DNA of 64,000 nucleotides from Aphrocallistes beatrix (lineage: Eukaryota > Porifera > Hexactinellida > Sceptrulophora > Aphrocallistidae), in NCBI GenBank assembly GCA_963281255.1, contig OY725488.1, forward strand, positions 6,607,524 to 6,671,523, read 5' to 3'. Under the pieces are notes generated by a model. It saw only the letters and a program-made list of their open reading frames with translations. It made no database searches and was not told where the DNA came from. Made by a program: the position numbers and the translations under genes. Shown here piece after piece: positions 41,913 to 52,544 of the stretch (position 1 is the stretch's first letter; every line of letters begins with the position of its first letter).

Positions 41913-43160
41913 TCACTGTTCGGATGGTAAATAAGTGTATATACTGTAAGGAGGAACTTCTAGTCTGAATTGAGGAACTTTCGCATCAAAGGTCTCTCTT
42001 GTCAAAATATTCCTGAAAGTAAAGTACCCCTCCATGAGCGACCAGTTCCCCTCTACATGACTCCCACTGGTGTAGGTGAACACGGTACCGGGAGAGATCT
42101 CTGGACTGTGTCCGACAACTCCCTCGCCATGAACTGTGTCCTGCACCCCTTGATCATCTGTGATGATCCAATGCCGAGTCGTAAGCTGGGAGCTAAGAGC
42201 AGGGTTCTCTGACTCACTCATCGAGATGGTGATATGGTAGATGACGAGGTAGAAAGGGATCAAACGGGAGTGAATGTTGGAGAAGGCTGTGCCCACTCGG
42301 ATAGTTATTCCTCGCGTGGTTGCTACGCACTCTGGGAGGTAGGGGTACCGCTGGAGCACACCCTTGACTAGGGGGAACCTCTGCATATCAGAAGCGAATC
42401 TTGAGAACCACTCTTTGAAGGAAGAGGCGAGTGTGTGAACATTAATCAAGAGTTTACCTGAATCCATACAACGATCAAACTTTGAAAGGCATTGGACTGA
42501 GCCGAATTTAAATTCAGCATCTGACTTCACGCAGATGGTATAGCTCTGCAGCGTACCTTGTTGACTCAACGAAACGAACTTCTCTGTCCACAACTTCAAC
42601 TTATCAACAGGTGCCAACAAACTATCTTTGTCCTCATAATGATAGAAGTGCAGTTTGGTGCAGAAGAATGAATGGGGCATACCGGGAGGAGGCTGAAGCT
42701 GTCCGTTGTGGATTCTGAGGAAGCACTTGTAATCTTGGGGGAGAGACACTCCCATCCTATCTTCAGCCGCTCTTAGGAGAGATTCATCCGCTCCTGGATG
42801 GAAGATAAGATCGGGATTCTGTCCGGACTGCTGAAGTTTGAGGGAGACAAGATCCCAGGCCTCCTTGATTTCAGCGTATACATCCTGATAGGGACCCCAA
42901 TTCCGACACCAGGCGACGAATTCCAGGTACCAGCTGTCCTCCAGGGGACTTATCTCTGAGTGCAGCCACACTTTGCGACAGAAGACCTTCCACAACCTAT
43001 GAGAGGTAGTGACGAGTTTGTAGAGAGACCTGCAAGCGAGTGCGAGCCTAATCGTCTGCTTCGGGGTAAGGTACAGGCATATCTTAATCACTACGTCTGC
43101 TGGCACTGAGAGAAATTGGCAAGCTAATCCTGCTCCCTCTCTTGTAGCTAATTCCGCCAT
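41913..43160 (-). CDS. FBXO3: F-box only protein 3 (F-box, SUKH, ApaG)
   Basis: Intronless, 415 residues. SCF ubiquitin-ligase receptor; in mammals it targets FBXL2, SMURF1 and others. F-box at about 20-60 (VPADVVIKICLYLTPKQTIR ... LYKLVTTSHRLWKVF). SUKH (SMI1/KNR4) domain about 125-245 (LLRAAEDRMGVSLPQDYKCF; IHNGQ). ApaG domain about 280-408 (TTRGITIRVGTAFS; RHWIITDDQG; VHGEGVVGHSPEISPGTVF). F-box plus SUKH plus ApaG is diagnostic, and the ligand-binding wording of ApaG (the HWII and GEGVVG segments) is intact. The acidic tail of vertebrate FBXO3 is missing. Confidence 0.95.
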   Translation of the reverse strand: MAELATREGAGLACQFLSVPADVVIKICLYLTPKQTIRLALACRSLYKLVTTSHRLWKVFCRKVWLHSEISPLEDSWYLEFVAWCRNWGPYQDVYAEIKEAWDLVSLKLQQSGQNPDLIFHPGADESLLRAAEDRMGVSLPQDYKCFLRIHNGQLQPPPGMPHSFFCTKLHFYHYEDKDSLLAPVDKLKLWTEKFVSLSQQGTLQSYTICVKSDAEFKFGSVQCLSKFDRCMDSGKLLINVHTLASSFKEWFSRFASDMQRFPLVKGVLQRYPYLPECVATTRGITIRVGTAFSNIHSRLIPFYLVIYHITISMSESENPALSSQLTTRHWIITDDQGVQDTVHGEGVVGHSPEISPGTVFTYTSGSHVEGNWSLMEGYFTFRNILTRETFDAKVPQFRLEVPPYSIYTYLPSEQ

Positions 43161-43433
43161 TCACTTCACTATAATAACGTTGTGGAGATTAAACTACAAC
43201 AAAGGCTATTATTAATAACCCTGGTTATTTAGTAATGCTTTTTTTTGAATATCCTAATCCATGGCTGGTAACAGGCTTTGATCTCCACAAACAACGTAAA
43301 GCCTTCATTCTTCCTACCCAACGGGCTTATCTCTCCTAGGATTCCAAAATCCTTACTACTGGCCATTTCATAAGTACTGAGCCGTTATCTGTATTCAGAA
43401 GCTAATTAGTGGAGATATACTCGTAGAATATTT

Positions 43434-44059
43434 TCGATTTGTCCATTGCATAGCTCAGGGGATCATCTTTCGGTTTGCATATAGGGTTGAGTGGTAGAAC
43501 AATTATTGTAATTGCTCCATTCAATTTATATACATGGTTTAGGTGACTGTCGAAAAATTAGAATCTCCCCATTGAAAATGGCTTAAAGATGAATTCGGTG
43601 ATTTTTTTTAAAAAATTCGTGGAATAAGATCATTACAAGGTCAAATAATTAAAAACGTATGTGTGATCAAGTAAACGGGAGGTGTTCAGTACAATATGAC
43701 ATGATAAAAAGTAATTATGCCACTTATAGTGGATTTTCCCCCAATTTTAAACCCCTAAAAGATGGGATTAAAGTGGCAGTATATCCATCAAAAACAATTT
43801 ATTCCCCAGCCTAAAACCATAATACACAAATAAATCTCTATTTATGTTTTTTTAATACGTAGAATTTAATGGATCATTTTAAATCTAAATTTGCTCAGAA
43901 ATGAAATACAGCCTTAGGGAACCCAAAAAATCACGTTCGAAGACGGTATCCTAAACTGATGCACTTAAATCGGATGTAGGAACTACAAAAATTGTCCCAT
44001 CACAGCAACCCTATATGCAAATCGAAAGGTGATCCCTGAGCTATACAATGGATAAATCT
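43434..44059. mobile_element. Foldback element related to the 51541 family
   Basis: The left side contains GATTTGTCCATTGCATAGCT ... GGGGATCA and the right side its degenerate reverse complement, TGATCCCTGAGCTATACAAT. Interior words (CCATTGAAAATGGCTTAA; CTAAACTGATGCAC) match the interior of 51541-52497. Ends are approximate. Confidence 0.6.
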
Positions 44060-44470
44060 GTAACGAATTGATTGAAGAAACTGCTAGGCACAGAAAGCTG
44101 ATTTTTGGCATATTGGAGTCTTTTGGCTTTGGCTCCACTAGTTCTGACCTCAGACGAAAATGTCGACTCATCATGGAATTACGACGTCATTGTCACCTTT
44201 TTTATAATTAGAAATTTCAGTTTTTCGACTATAACTCAGCCATTTTAGGTGATTGAAGGCTGAAATTTTAATAGAATGTGTATATTAATATATCTCACAT
44301 ATGATACAAGACAAATTTTCTGATTTTTTGAGTGATACAGACGTATTTAGTGAAGTTATCTACCTTATAATTAATCATTGTGAGCCTAGGCGCCCAAAGG
44401 GCGCCTCTAGGCGGACACAAAGTGTTCGCCAGCCCGCAGCGCAATCAAGCTAAGCGTGCTCGTGTCTAAT
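44060..44470. mobile_element. Partial copy of the hairpin-ended family (B type)
   Basis: Starts GTAACGAATTGATTG, as at 53647, and continues in parallel with it through CGACTCATCATGGAATTA. It ends in the GC-rich module AGGCGCCCAAAGGGCGCCT, then GGCGGACACAAAGTGTTCGCC as two adjacent strong hairpins at about 44389-44432. Only one terminal module is present. Confidence 0.65.
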
Positions 44471-44544
44471 AAGATTATTATTATTATATTATTCCCAAGG
44501 CAAAACCTTGTCTCATGGGGTCATTGCAGGACATCGTCTTACGC

Positions 44545-45689
44545 GTTCCGCTAATAATCGCCGGTTTTGTAAATAATCTAAAATTATAAATGCTTTCAAT
44601 TCAACGCTTCATTGTTATTGGACATATTGACCATATTTAGAGATACAGTACACCCTCGCTAATCCGAACAGCTCTGTGCCAATGATCTAATAAATCGTTC
44701 AGATTAGTGAATTTGTTCCGATTAGTGAAATAACACTAATTCAATGGAGTATTAACTATAAAAAATTTGAATTGTTAGAATATTAGGATAATATTTTGTT
44801 ATAATTACTTCTTTAATGAGGTTTCTCAATCTTATTGAAGTGTATAATATTATAAACGTTAATTTAAAGCATAGAGGCGAAAAAGATTATATTTCGAGTG
44901 TTCGGATTGTAAGAATGAAGTGTTCGGATTAGCGAGGGTTCGGATTAGCGAGGGTTCGGACTAGCGAGGTTCGGATTAGCGAGGGTGTACTGTATTTTAT
45001 TTTGCAATTCCCTAACGGTATCTCCAACTTGCGAAAGTAATAAACTAGCTTAACATCAACATTGATTTATTCTAATTTAATCATCTGGTCGCAATTCCAC
45101 TGTTCACTCCTGAAATGTAATAACTGATTCATCTTAACCATGGATATCTCAATTATATATTTATAGTGCGATATAGTGCAACGCCATAGAAATTAGACAA
45201 ATCTTATCCCCCTAATAATTTCAGAGATCCGCCACGGTTTTAACTCTATACTTTTCTCCAATTTTGGATAAATATTATGCTTCATATCGTGAAAATATCG
45301 CCAGTGAGTAAAGTAATATATATAAAAATTTCTCTCCATGGATGATAAAAATAGCTGTAGATTGATTTTTAAATGTCACCGTTACCGTCCCTCTTTCTAT
45401 TCGCTTTTGGTCTTCCAACTTTTAGAAAATCAAAAAGAAAACCTTACGCCTATGTATCATACAAAATTTCTGATTGATTTGAATACTTGATGTGAAACAG
45501 ATGAATCATCATTTTTGTAAATTGACCTTTGCATTAAATGACTGACATGCCAAACCACATGTGTTATTTTTCCAAATTGATATTTATAGTGTTTGTATTA
45601 GCAAGGACGATCATAACAATAAAAAATTTATTTGAAAGCATTTAGATTGGCTAATATTTATTTACAAAACCGGAGATTATTGGCGGAAC
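44545..45689. mobile_element. Foldback-type element (~1.1 kb) with GTTCCGCYAATAATC ends
   Basis: Left end GTTCCGCTAATAATCGCCGG continuing into TTTTGTAAATAA; the right end is its imperfect reverse complement, TTTACAAAACCGGAGATTAT plus TGGCGGAAC. An AAAGCATTT word also pairs further in. A pogo-type MITE is nested at 44646-44992. No coding content. Confidence 0.6.
44646..44992. mobile_element. Pogo/Tigger-type MITE (347 bp)
   Basis: Ends CAGTACACCCTCGCTAATCC and GGATTAGCGAGGGTGTACTG, TA on both sides. The right end carries four near-repeats of GTTCGGATTAGCGAGG, so the terminal unit has been tandemly amplified. Confidence 0.85.
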
Positions 45690-46421
45690 CAAGTGGAATC
45701 TTCTGGATCCATGATGACCCCTCCTACCGACTCTACTAACTAGTTAGGAGCACAATTCCAAAATGAGTGATGGTGTCGGGCCGTTATGCCTCCCCTAGCA
45801 GCAGTTTAAAGATAATGATTTTGTGATGATGGACAGTATATGGTGATTTGCATTTGACCCTTCGATTTTCAAAAAATGCTAAATCATCATGAATACACAG
45901 CATTTTTGATTTTCTTCTTTAGATCATTACTCGAAAACTATTCGACATATCGATTCTATATTCATACCCAAGGTTCATAGTTTCTACAATATCATGCTAA
46001 CATCGTGATGAAGTCAAGATGACACAGCAAAAATCCAAATCCAAGTTTCTTTTATACCGAAAAGGTGCCGCCTATCTTACGAATGGTATGGGATAGGATG
46101 AAACTTCTGAGGGATAAAATGTTCAGGATGGATGTCCCTGTAATGCTATCGTTTGTGAGGGACTTTCCTTTTGTTTTTATTGTTGTTGTTTTTATCTGAA
46201 TGTAAGCAGAAACATAGTATGTACAAAATAATAAATAGTATGATCTAAAAGTATTATATTATAAAAATAATTTAAACACCTGAGAACTGAGCAAACATAG
46301 GAAGTAGAAGCAATGAAGACACACCAGATAGTATCTTACTCAAATGAACTAGTGCTGCAAGTGACTGTATCACACTCCTTCAACAGTGAGCAATTATAAT
46401 GTCATATGGACTCACATTCTT

Positions 46422-49113
46422 TCAAGATTTCAATCGCTTAAAAACTTTGATCTCTTTCTCCTCAGACGCAGAGAAGAACCAATCGTTGTAGAGGGCGAGG
46501 CCTGTCACTGGTGTCTCATGCCTTTGAAAGGATTGAACAGGAAGCATGTTGTCTAAATTCCACAGCTGCACTGTGGTATCCTGGGAACCGGAGAATATGA
46601 ACTGTCCATATGCCTGAGGGGTGGTGAGGAGACAGGTCACTGTACCGATATGTCCGGTCAGTGTACGGTAGTGCTGGTACGTGTCAATGTCCAGCACCTG
46701 TATGTTCTGGTTATAGGTACCCACCACGAGGAATTGGGCAGTGGTGCCCAGAGAGTAGATGGATGAGAATCCCATCGATTCGATCTTATTCCTCAGGGGG
46801 AACGGGTGCTCTGCCTGCCACACGTGGATCGTATTGTGAGCGCCGCTGTAGAGCAGGCCCCGCCTCCGATCGTAGGTGAGTGCGCGCACCTTGTGAGGGA
46901 GGTCAGGAATCGTCTTCACCTCCACCAGCTCTCCACTCTCCAGCTGCCACATCTTCAGAGAATCGGACACGGCTGTGACAAGAATGTTCCCCAGCACCAT
47001 CATAGCGGACACCACCTCACTGTGCGCCGCTTTCTTACGGCACAGCAGCTCCATGTCCGGCAGCTGCCAGGCGCAGAGGGAGAGGTCGCGGCCTGAGCTG
47101 AAGAGAGTCACGCCTTCCACAGCCAGCGCGCTGATCGCAGTGCCGTGAGCCTCGGTCGTCTTGTAGCAGCCGCGCGTGGGGTCTGTAGCATTCCAGAGTT
47201 TTATCTGTCCATCCGTCGCTCCACTTATGAGGTAGCCCTGGCTAGAGACCAGTGAGGTCAAGTTCCCTTTGTGTCCCTGTTGGTAGGAATGAATTGGGAG
47301 TGAACAGAGTAATATTTGTGGGCTATTCACGAGTCTAGAGATGGAGCCTTAAAACCTCATTGACTTCACGTGGCAACATAAATCACCCTTTTCAGTAATT
47401 AAATATTTGCAAATATCTCAGTTTGTAGGTCAGTATGAGAGGCGTCCACAGTAGTGCGGAGAGGAAGCTGAGTAAATAGAATGGGCGGTACACGCTAGCA
47501 GTTAGACACTAATGTTGATATCAGGACTGACTGAACAGACAACTGGCGGGGGATTGGAATGTCAATGAAATAAATACTTGAGCTAATTATAGTTTAAAAT
47601 TAAATAAGTCCATTCAGGTCTAATACAAGTATTCGAATGAAAATAGTTGGTATCCAAGTACGCGTATCATAGTGTAATCATAGGATACGCGTGATATGAG
47701 CGGATTTGTTTATTGTAGCCATTCTCAACCTCAAACCTAATTTATGCATGGCAAAGCAACCACTGCAATTAATGGGAGGTTAGAATCAGATTTAAACTAC
47801 CTACATGATATAAAATGCTGCGTACAATTAGCTAGGCTCATTACATGTACATACCTGGAATGTTCCCACACATTTGAGCGTAAAAGGCATTAGCCATGCC
47901 CCGTTCTTAGAATTGTTGTTATACGCATCTCCCTCGGGCTGTTTGTTCTCCTCGTGGTTCAGCAGGGGCACTGAGCTATTGTGGCGGTTAGAGATGTTTC
48001 CATAGAGAAAACTTCCCAGCTGAGTCTCAATGGCTTCCACGCGCACAGAAAGACATACCAACTGCCTGTTCTGCTGCTCCAATTGGGAGCAGAAACTAGT
48101 CTGTAGGTCCTTGACCACCCGAGTAAGTTCTTCAAACCTAGGAGTTACGGCGCATTTTGATACTAAGCAATGTGAGTCTAGGGCTGAACTTCAGCATGTC
48201 AACATTTTGAAACTTGCCTATGGGTTAGGTCGTCTTGATGCGTCTTCATTTCTTTCAGCTCCTTCACACAGGCTATCCCGGATTCAGACCTGTTGACACA
48301 CACTCCTTCATGCGTATCGACAGCACTAGGACATCCTATTAATAGAACCAAATAAGCAACAGGCATTCATTCAGTCAGGTTTAATATATTTGATTAATTT
48401 CCTGGTATATAGGATCAGATTTTGTCCGAATTGTTTTTACTTAGTCATTCGATACATTAAATTTTAATATTACATTTAACATCCATATTCTGACCTACAA
48501 AGTTGCATCCGAAAGGGGTGTAGCAGCACATGGTGTACGAGCAGTTCTTCAGATGCACATCCATGTCCTTCTTCCTATACAGTCCGCACTGAACACTGTT
48601 GGGGCAGGTCATCTGCGCATAGGTGCACTCTATTTCGTGCTGGTCTCTCTTGCCCAGCTCGATCTGCTCGGAGCAGCCCTCCACGTCCACCACGAACTCT
48701 TCTGCCTCGGCAGACTCAGACGTCGCGGTAGTCTCCTGGTGCCTGATCCCATGGCAGCAGTGTATGAGCAGACACGAGACTTGCTCACGGATTGCGCGGT
48801 TCGGGATGAGGTCTGCCGACTGGAAGAGTACCTGGTCCAGGGGGCAGAGGCCGGTAGAGGAGAGGGGGAGTGTCGGGATTAGAGGACTCGCTTGGTGAGA
48901 CGAGGGGAAGGTGACCGAATTCCGAGGTGTTGGACAGACACACTTGAAACAGAAAGTGTGTCCGCAGCGAGTGGAGATGACCGCGTCAGAGAGGAGGACC
49001 TGGCAGATGGGACACCTGAGCACCTCGGGGAGATGATGCACAAAGAGGGTAGGACGGACCCACGCATCAGATGAAGAGGTAGAGGCGTGTTTGCTGGTCC
49101 TACGTTTCGACAT
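46422..49113 (-). CDS. TRAF7: TRAF7 E3 ubiquitin ligase (RING, TRAF zinc finger, WD40)
   Basis: Four exons: 49113-48495, 48335-48218, 48137-47855, 47276-46422; 1,875 nt, 624 residues, exact closure. TRAF7 works with MEKK3 and in NF-kB/JNK signalling. RING: C34, C37, C50, H52, C55, C58, C90, D93, with CPICQ and CGHTFCFKC. TRAF-type finger about 145-205 (CTYAQMTCPNSVQCG ... HLKNCSY). Coiled coil in exons 2-3. Seven WD40 blades from about 341 (HKGNLTSL; GATDGQIKLWNA; GSQDTTVQLWNLDNM). RING plus WD40 is unique to TRAF7. Oddities: about 25 extra residues between RING Cys58 and Cys90, and a GC donor (AG|GCAAGT) in intron 2, which is needed because the nearby GT would create a stop. The start is 110 bp after the MEAK7 stop. 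Confidence 0.93.
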
Positions 49114-49223
49114 ACAAGCTAATTAGAATAGAGGAGGCAGAAACAGCTATCAATTCATAAGCACATACATCATTTGCGTTTCAAAAAAAATTAAAAGCAA
49201 TTAAAATCATTCGTGCCAGGTCC

Positions 49224-50624
49224 TCACTTATCTTCATCGGAGGATTCAGGCTCACGCAGCCCTTGACTGTGCAGTGTTTTACCCGCCATCTCCAGGATAG
49301 CAATGGCTTCAGGGTCCTGGTCAAGCGCACTCTTCATATGAGGGGACTTGACCCCCAGCCCCTGTCCGAACCCCCACACCTCCAACGAGTGGACAGTGAA
49401 CTCTTCGTGTCGAGACAATTGCCCGCTAGCGTAGGTGGTGCATTTCGGCTTAGCCTTGCTGTGTCCCTTACCGAAGTCGGAAGATAGCCAGAGTCCGAAG
49501 TATTCAAGTTGGCCGCCCATCCCAAGTCCGTTGGGGAGTGTCTCCGCGTTCAGCTGATAGTACATGAAGTGTTTGTTGTAGTAGGTAGGCTTGTTGAACA
49601 CCTCCAGTCTAGGCAGGACTGTGAACAAAAAGCAGTCCCCATCTCCTCTGAAGGTAGGATTCAGCTCCCAAGATTGACTCGCAAATCCACCGAACACATA
49701 TCCATCACAGTCTCGCACCACAATCAGCGTAGGGCCCTTCTTCAGAACACACTCCGTCAGTTTGGCAAAGCTCTCTCCGTCTCTTCGGCTGTAGAACAGC
49801 TGCCTCGCAGGGCCCCGCAGGCCGGGGGGGATGTGACTGGCGAGTAGAGACATAGAAGAGGGGCCTAGTATGCTCTGGGAAACCTGATGCTTTGGGATCA
49901 CGGAGGGGAGGAGGGGACAACTAAGGTCGTACGTGGGATGAGAAGTCTCCTGAGTGTGACCTAGGAGCTGGAGAAGGTCAGGCTGCGGGAGAGAGGAAAG
50001 GAAAAATAGGATTCCAAATATTGAAATTGCAGATTCAAGAAGTGGGTTCGATTCCAAAATGGCTCTAACACATTTCTCTGTTGGTAAAGTGGCATCTGTT
50101 ACTCCTACTCCTGCTCTCTCTAGAAAGCAGTCAGTCACTGCCCGACCATCCTCCTGGGTATACGCCCATACTGAGCGGAGTTTGTGCGAATTAGCTGTCT
50201 CTTGCACGGGGGAAGCGACACGTAAAAGACGATCACATATCCGACTCCAAGTAAACAGGGTCTGAAGGAAATACGTCAAGAACGTAGGTACAGGGCGTTC
50301 TCTGTTGGTTTGTGAGAAGAGTGAGACCCATTGTGAGATGAGACTTGTCCTCTCTTGAATGGAGCCCCTGATTAGGATGCCAGCTGTGCTGAACAGTTGC
50401 GAGTCAGGAGTAAGCAAAGAGTTGAAGGAAGGAGCGAGTGGGGAAGATGAAAACGAATCGAAAGTAGCGAATTTATCGAATTGACTCTTATCTTCCTCGC
50501 CAGTAGATTCTTGTAGCAACGCTTTGAGCTGTCCAGAGTCTAAAATATCTCTAATCGCCTGGCTCTCTCCTTGTAGAAGATTATGACTTTCCTTTTTACT
50601 AAGAGTTTTGGGACTATTCCCCAT
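49224..50624 (-). CDS. MEAK7: MEAK7-like TLDc domain protein (TLDC1)
   Basis: Intronless, 466 residues. In mammals MEAK7 is a lysosome-bound activator of an alternative mTOR complex; TLDc proteins also bind the V-ATPase. The N-terminus MGNSPKTLSKKE is an N-myristoylation signal, as in human MEAK7 (MGNS...). The TLDc domain is about 255-425: RQLFYSRRDGESFAKL, VRDCDGYVFGGFASQSWE, FRGDGDCFLFTVLPRL, LPNGLGMGGQLEYFGLWLSS and KCTTYASGQLS follow the family word for word in places. The C-terminal DQDPEAIAILEMAGKTLHSQ then GLREPE tail is also MEAK7-type, separating it from OXR1 and NCOA7. It is tightly packed with TRAF7 in the same orientation. Confidence 0.95.
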   Translation of the reverse strand: MGNSPKTLSKKESHNLLQGESQAIRDILDSGQLKALLQESTGEEDKSQFDKFATFDSFSSSPLAPSFNSLLTPDSQLFSTAGILIRGSIQERTSLISQWVSLFSQTNRERPVPTFLTYFLQTLFTWSRICDRLLRVASPVQETANSHKLRSVWAYTQEDGRAVTDCFLERAGVGVTDATLPTEKCVRAILESNPLLESAISIFGILFFLSSLPQPDLLQLLGHTQETSHPTYDLSCPLLPSVIPKHQVSQSILGPSSMSLLASHIPPGLRGPARQLFYSRRDGESFAKLTECVLKKGPTLIVVRDCDGYVFGGFASQSWELNPTFRGDGDCFLFTVLPRLEVFNKPTYYNKHFMYYQLNAETLPNGLGMGGQLEYFGLWLSSDFGKGHSKAKPKCTTYASGQLSRHEEFTVHSLEVWGFGQGLGVKSPHMKSALDQDPEAIAILEMAGKTLHSQGLREPESSDEDK

Positions 50625-50879
50625 TTCTAATACCCTACATATTTACAATATAAGTATGTAGTAATTTAAAAATCAAACATCTAATAATTCGAATTCATCC
50701 TCTTTTGTGTCAGAAAATTCTTGAGTGGCATTTTAGATTTCCGCTTCTTGCCATTAAATATCAACAATAATCCAAAATTTCGAAATAAAAGAGAATTGAT
50801 TGTTAAAAAATCATAGATAAAACCGCGTGAAAAGAGTTGAAGACCACGTTTTATGATTTTTCAAATTATATCGATTAGA

Positions 50880-50995
50880 ACAGTAAGACAGACGTATTTA
50901 GAGATGGTATCTACCTTATAATTAATCAATGTGAGCCAAGGCGCCTCAGGCGGACACAAAGTATCCGCAAGCAAGCAAAGCTTGCTATATATTTT
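50880..50995. mobile_element. Isolated terminal module of the hairpin-ended family
   Basis: ACAGACGTATTTAGAGATGG ... TAATTAATCAATGTGAGCC then AGGCGCCTCAGGCGGACACA and AGTATCCGC ... AAGCTTGCT. Same order as 44330-44460 and 53990-54141; the rest of the element is missing. Confidence 0.65.
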
Positions 50996-51540
50996 TAAAA
51001 AAAATACATAATGAGAAAACCTAGAAACGATTTTGCCAGTTAGAATAATAATACGATTATCTATTTCAGATTTAGAATTTAAACATTTTCACACATATTA
51101 GGAATTCAAAATATATTTGATTTTGATAATTATTTGGCCGCATCTATAGGTTTAATGTGTTACTATGAGAATAGCCGGGGTTTTTTTACGCGATTTCGTT
51201 TTATGCGCGCTTTTCAAAGAACCTATCTACCGCGTAAAAAGAGGGATACCTGTATTGTAAATTAAAAAATAACAATATTAGATCATAAAACGACATTTGA
51301 AATCTATACCTTTAATAACAACAGTTCAATGGTTGAAAGGTAGTTTCTATTACATTTTAAAGATTTGTTTACTTTACGTATCTATTGTAAACAAAATAAA
51401 CAAATAATTTATCGTATAGATGCGAAAATATGATTTTCGAAATCTACACCCCTGAAAACCCCATGTCAACCGTTGAAAGCAAGTTTCTAGCCTATTTTGG
51501 GGGGTTGTTTACTTGATTGTAACAAATTATATAATTATTA

Positions 51541-52497
51541 CTTAGGGCATTCAAAAAGTTCTCATCCCATATCTGTATCTCAAATGATAGTGAAAATAGG
51601 ATATTTTCGATTTGTCCATTGTATTCCTTAGGCAGGGCTGTCCAACTATATTTACTTCGGGCCTCAACTGCTTCATACCATTTAGTGGCGGGCCGCAATA
51701 CAGGGGCGTGCACTCGGGATGGGTATGGACAGAGGCATTTTGGAGAGATTGAAGCAGGCAACGCGGGCCGTACAAAGCAAGGCCGCGGGCCGCCTGTTGG
51801 ACAGCGCTGCCTTAGGGGATCAGCTTCCAATTTGTATATTGGTTTATTTTAAAACGACAACTATTGTGGTTCTACATTAGATTTTTGTGCATCGGTTTAA
51901 GGTAGTCCCTTTGAACGTGATTTTTGGGGTTCCATTTGATATATTTCAGTTCTGAGCAAATTTAGATTAAAACTGATCCCCTCCATCGAATTCTACGCAT
52001 CAACTACATACAGATTGACTTCTCTAAAGTATTCTAGTTTTAGGCAGAAGGAATAATGTGTTTTGAAGTGGTTTACTACTATTACCACTACTTTTGTCCC
52101 ACTTTTTAAGTGCCGAAAATTGGCCAAAAATCCACTAAAAGTGGCATGTATTTTTTCAACACGAGCAATTCTATTGAACACCTCCCGTTTACTTTTTCAC
52201 ATTGGTTCTTAATTATTTAACCTTTTATTGACCCAATTCTACTATTTTCACAACTTTTATTCTCCAAATTTAGTTTTAAGCCATTTTCAATGGGAAGACT
52301 CCAACTTTTCGACACTACCCTAAACCGATGCACAAAAATATAATGTAGGAATCACAATAATTGTCCTCTTAAAATAAACCAATATACAAATTGGAAGCTG
52401 ATCCCCTAAGGAATACAATAGACAAATCGAAAATATCCTATTTTCACTATCATTTGAGATACAGATTTTGGGATGAGAACTTTTTGAATGCCCTAAG
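51541..52497. mobile_element. Foldback element with CTTAGGGCATTCAAAAAG ends (957 bp)
   Basis: The left arm begins CTTAGGGCATTCAAAAAGTT and the right arm ends with its exact complement; pairing continues for over 90 bp (ATAGTGAAAATAGGATATTT) and, after a nested insertion, into the AGCTTCCAATTTGTATATTG / complement region. The flanks TATATAATTATT (left, then A) and right (directly) match for about 12 bases, a possible target duplication. A 177-bp hAT-type MITE is nested in the left arm. Confidence 0.85.
51633..51809. mobile_element. hAT-type MITE (177 bp) nested in the foldback element
   Basis: Ends CAGGGCTGTCCAAC and GTTGGACAGCGCTG; interior rich in GGGCCGC. Flanked by CCTTAGG on both sides, and the intact opposite arm of the host shows a single CCTTAGG, so the target duplication is 7 bp as preserved (8 bp is usual for hAT). 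Confidence 0.88.
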
Positions 52498-52544
52498 TAT
52501 ATAATTATTTTATAATGATCTTATAATTAATATTAATTATTTTA

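Larger units (their letters stand above)
43161..46421. other. Intergenic made of foldback transposons
   Basis: 3.3 kb between the FBXO3 start and the TRAF7 stop. Contains three stacked repetitive units (about 43434-44059, 44060-44470, 44545-45689). From 45690 to 46421 the sequence is AT-rich with nothing recognised. Confidence 0.65.

Noticed and set aside
43983..44174. MMSRHF... minus frame, with a similar peptide at 53544-53762
   Set aside because: The similarity between the two comes from the same non-coding repeat (GTAACGAATTGATTG segment); one copy runs into (TA)n. No protein family.
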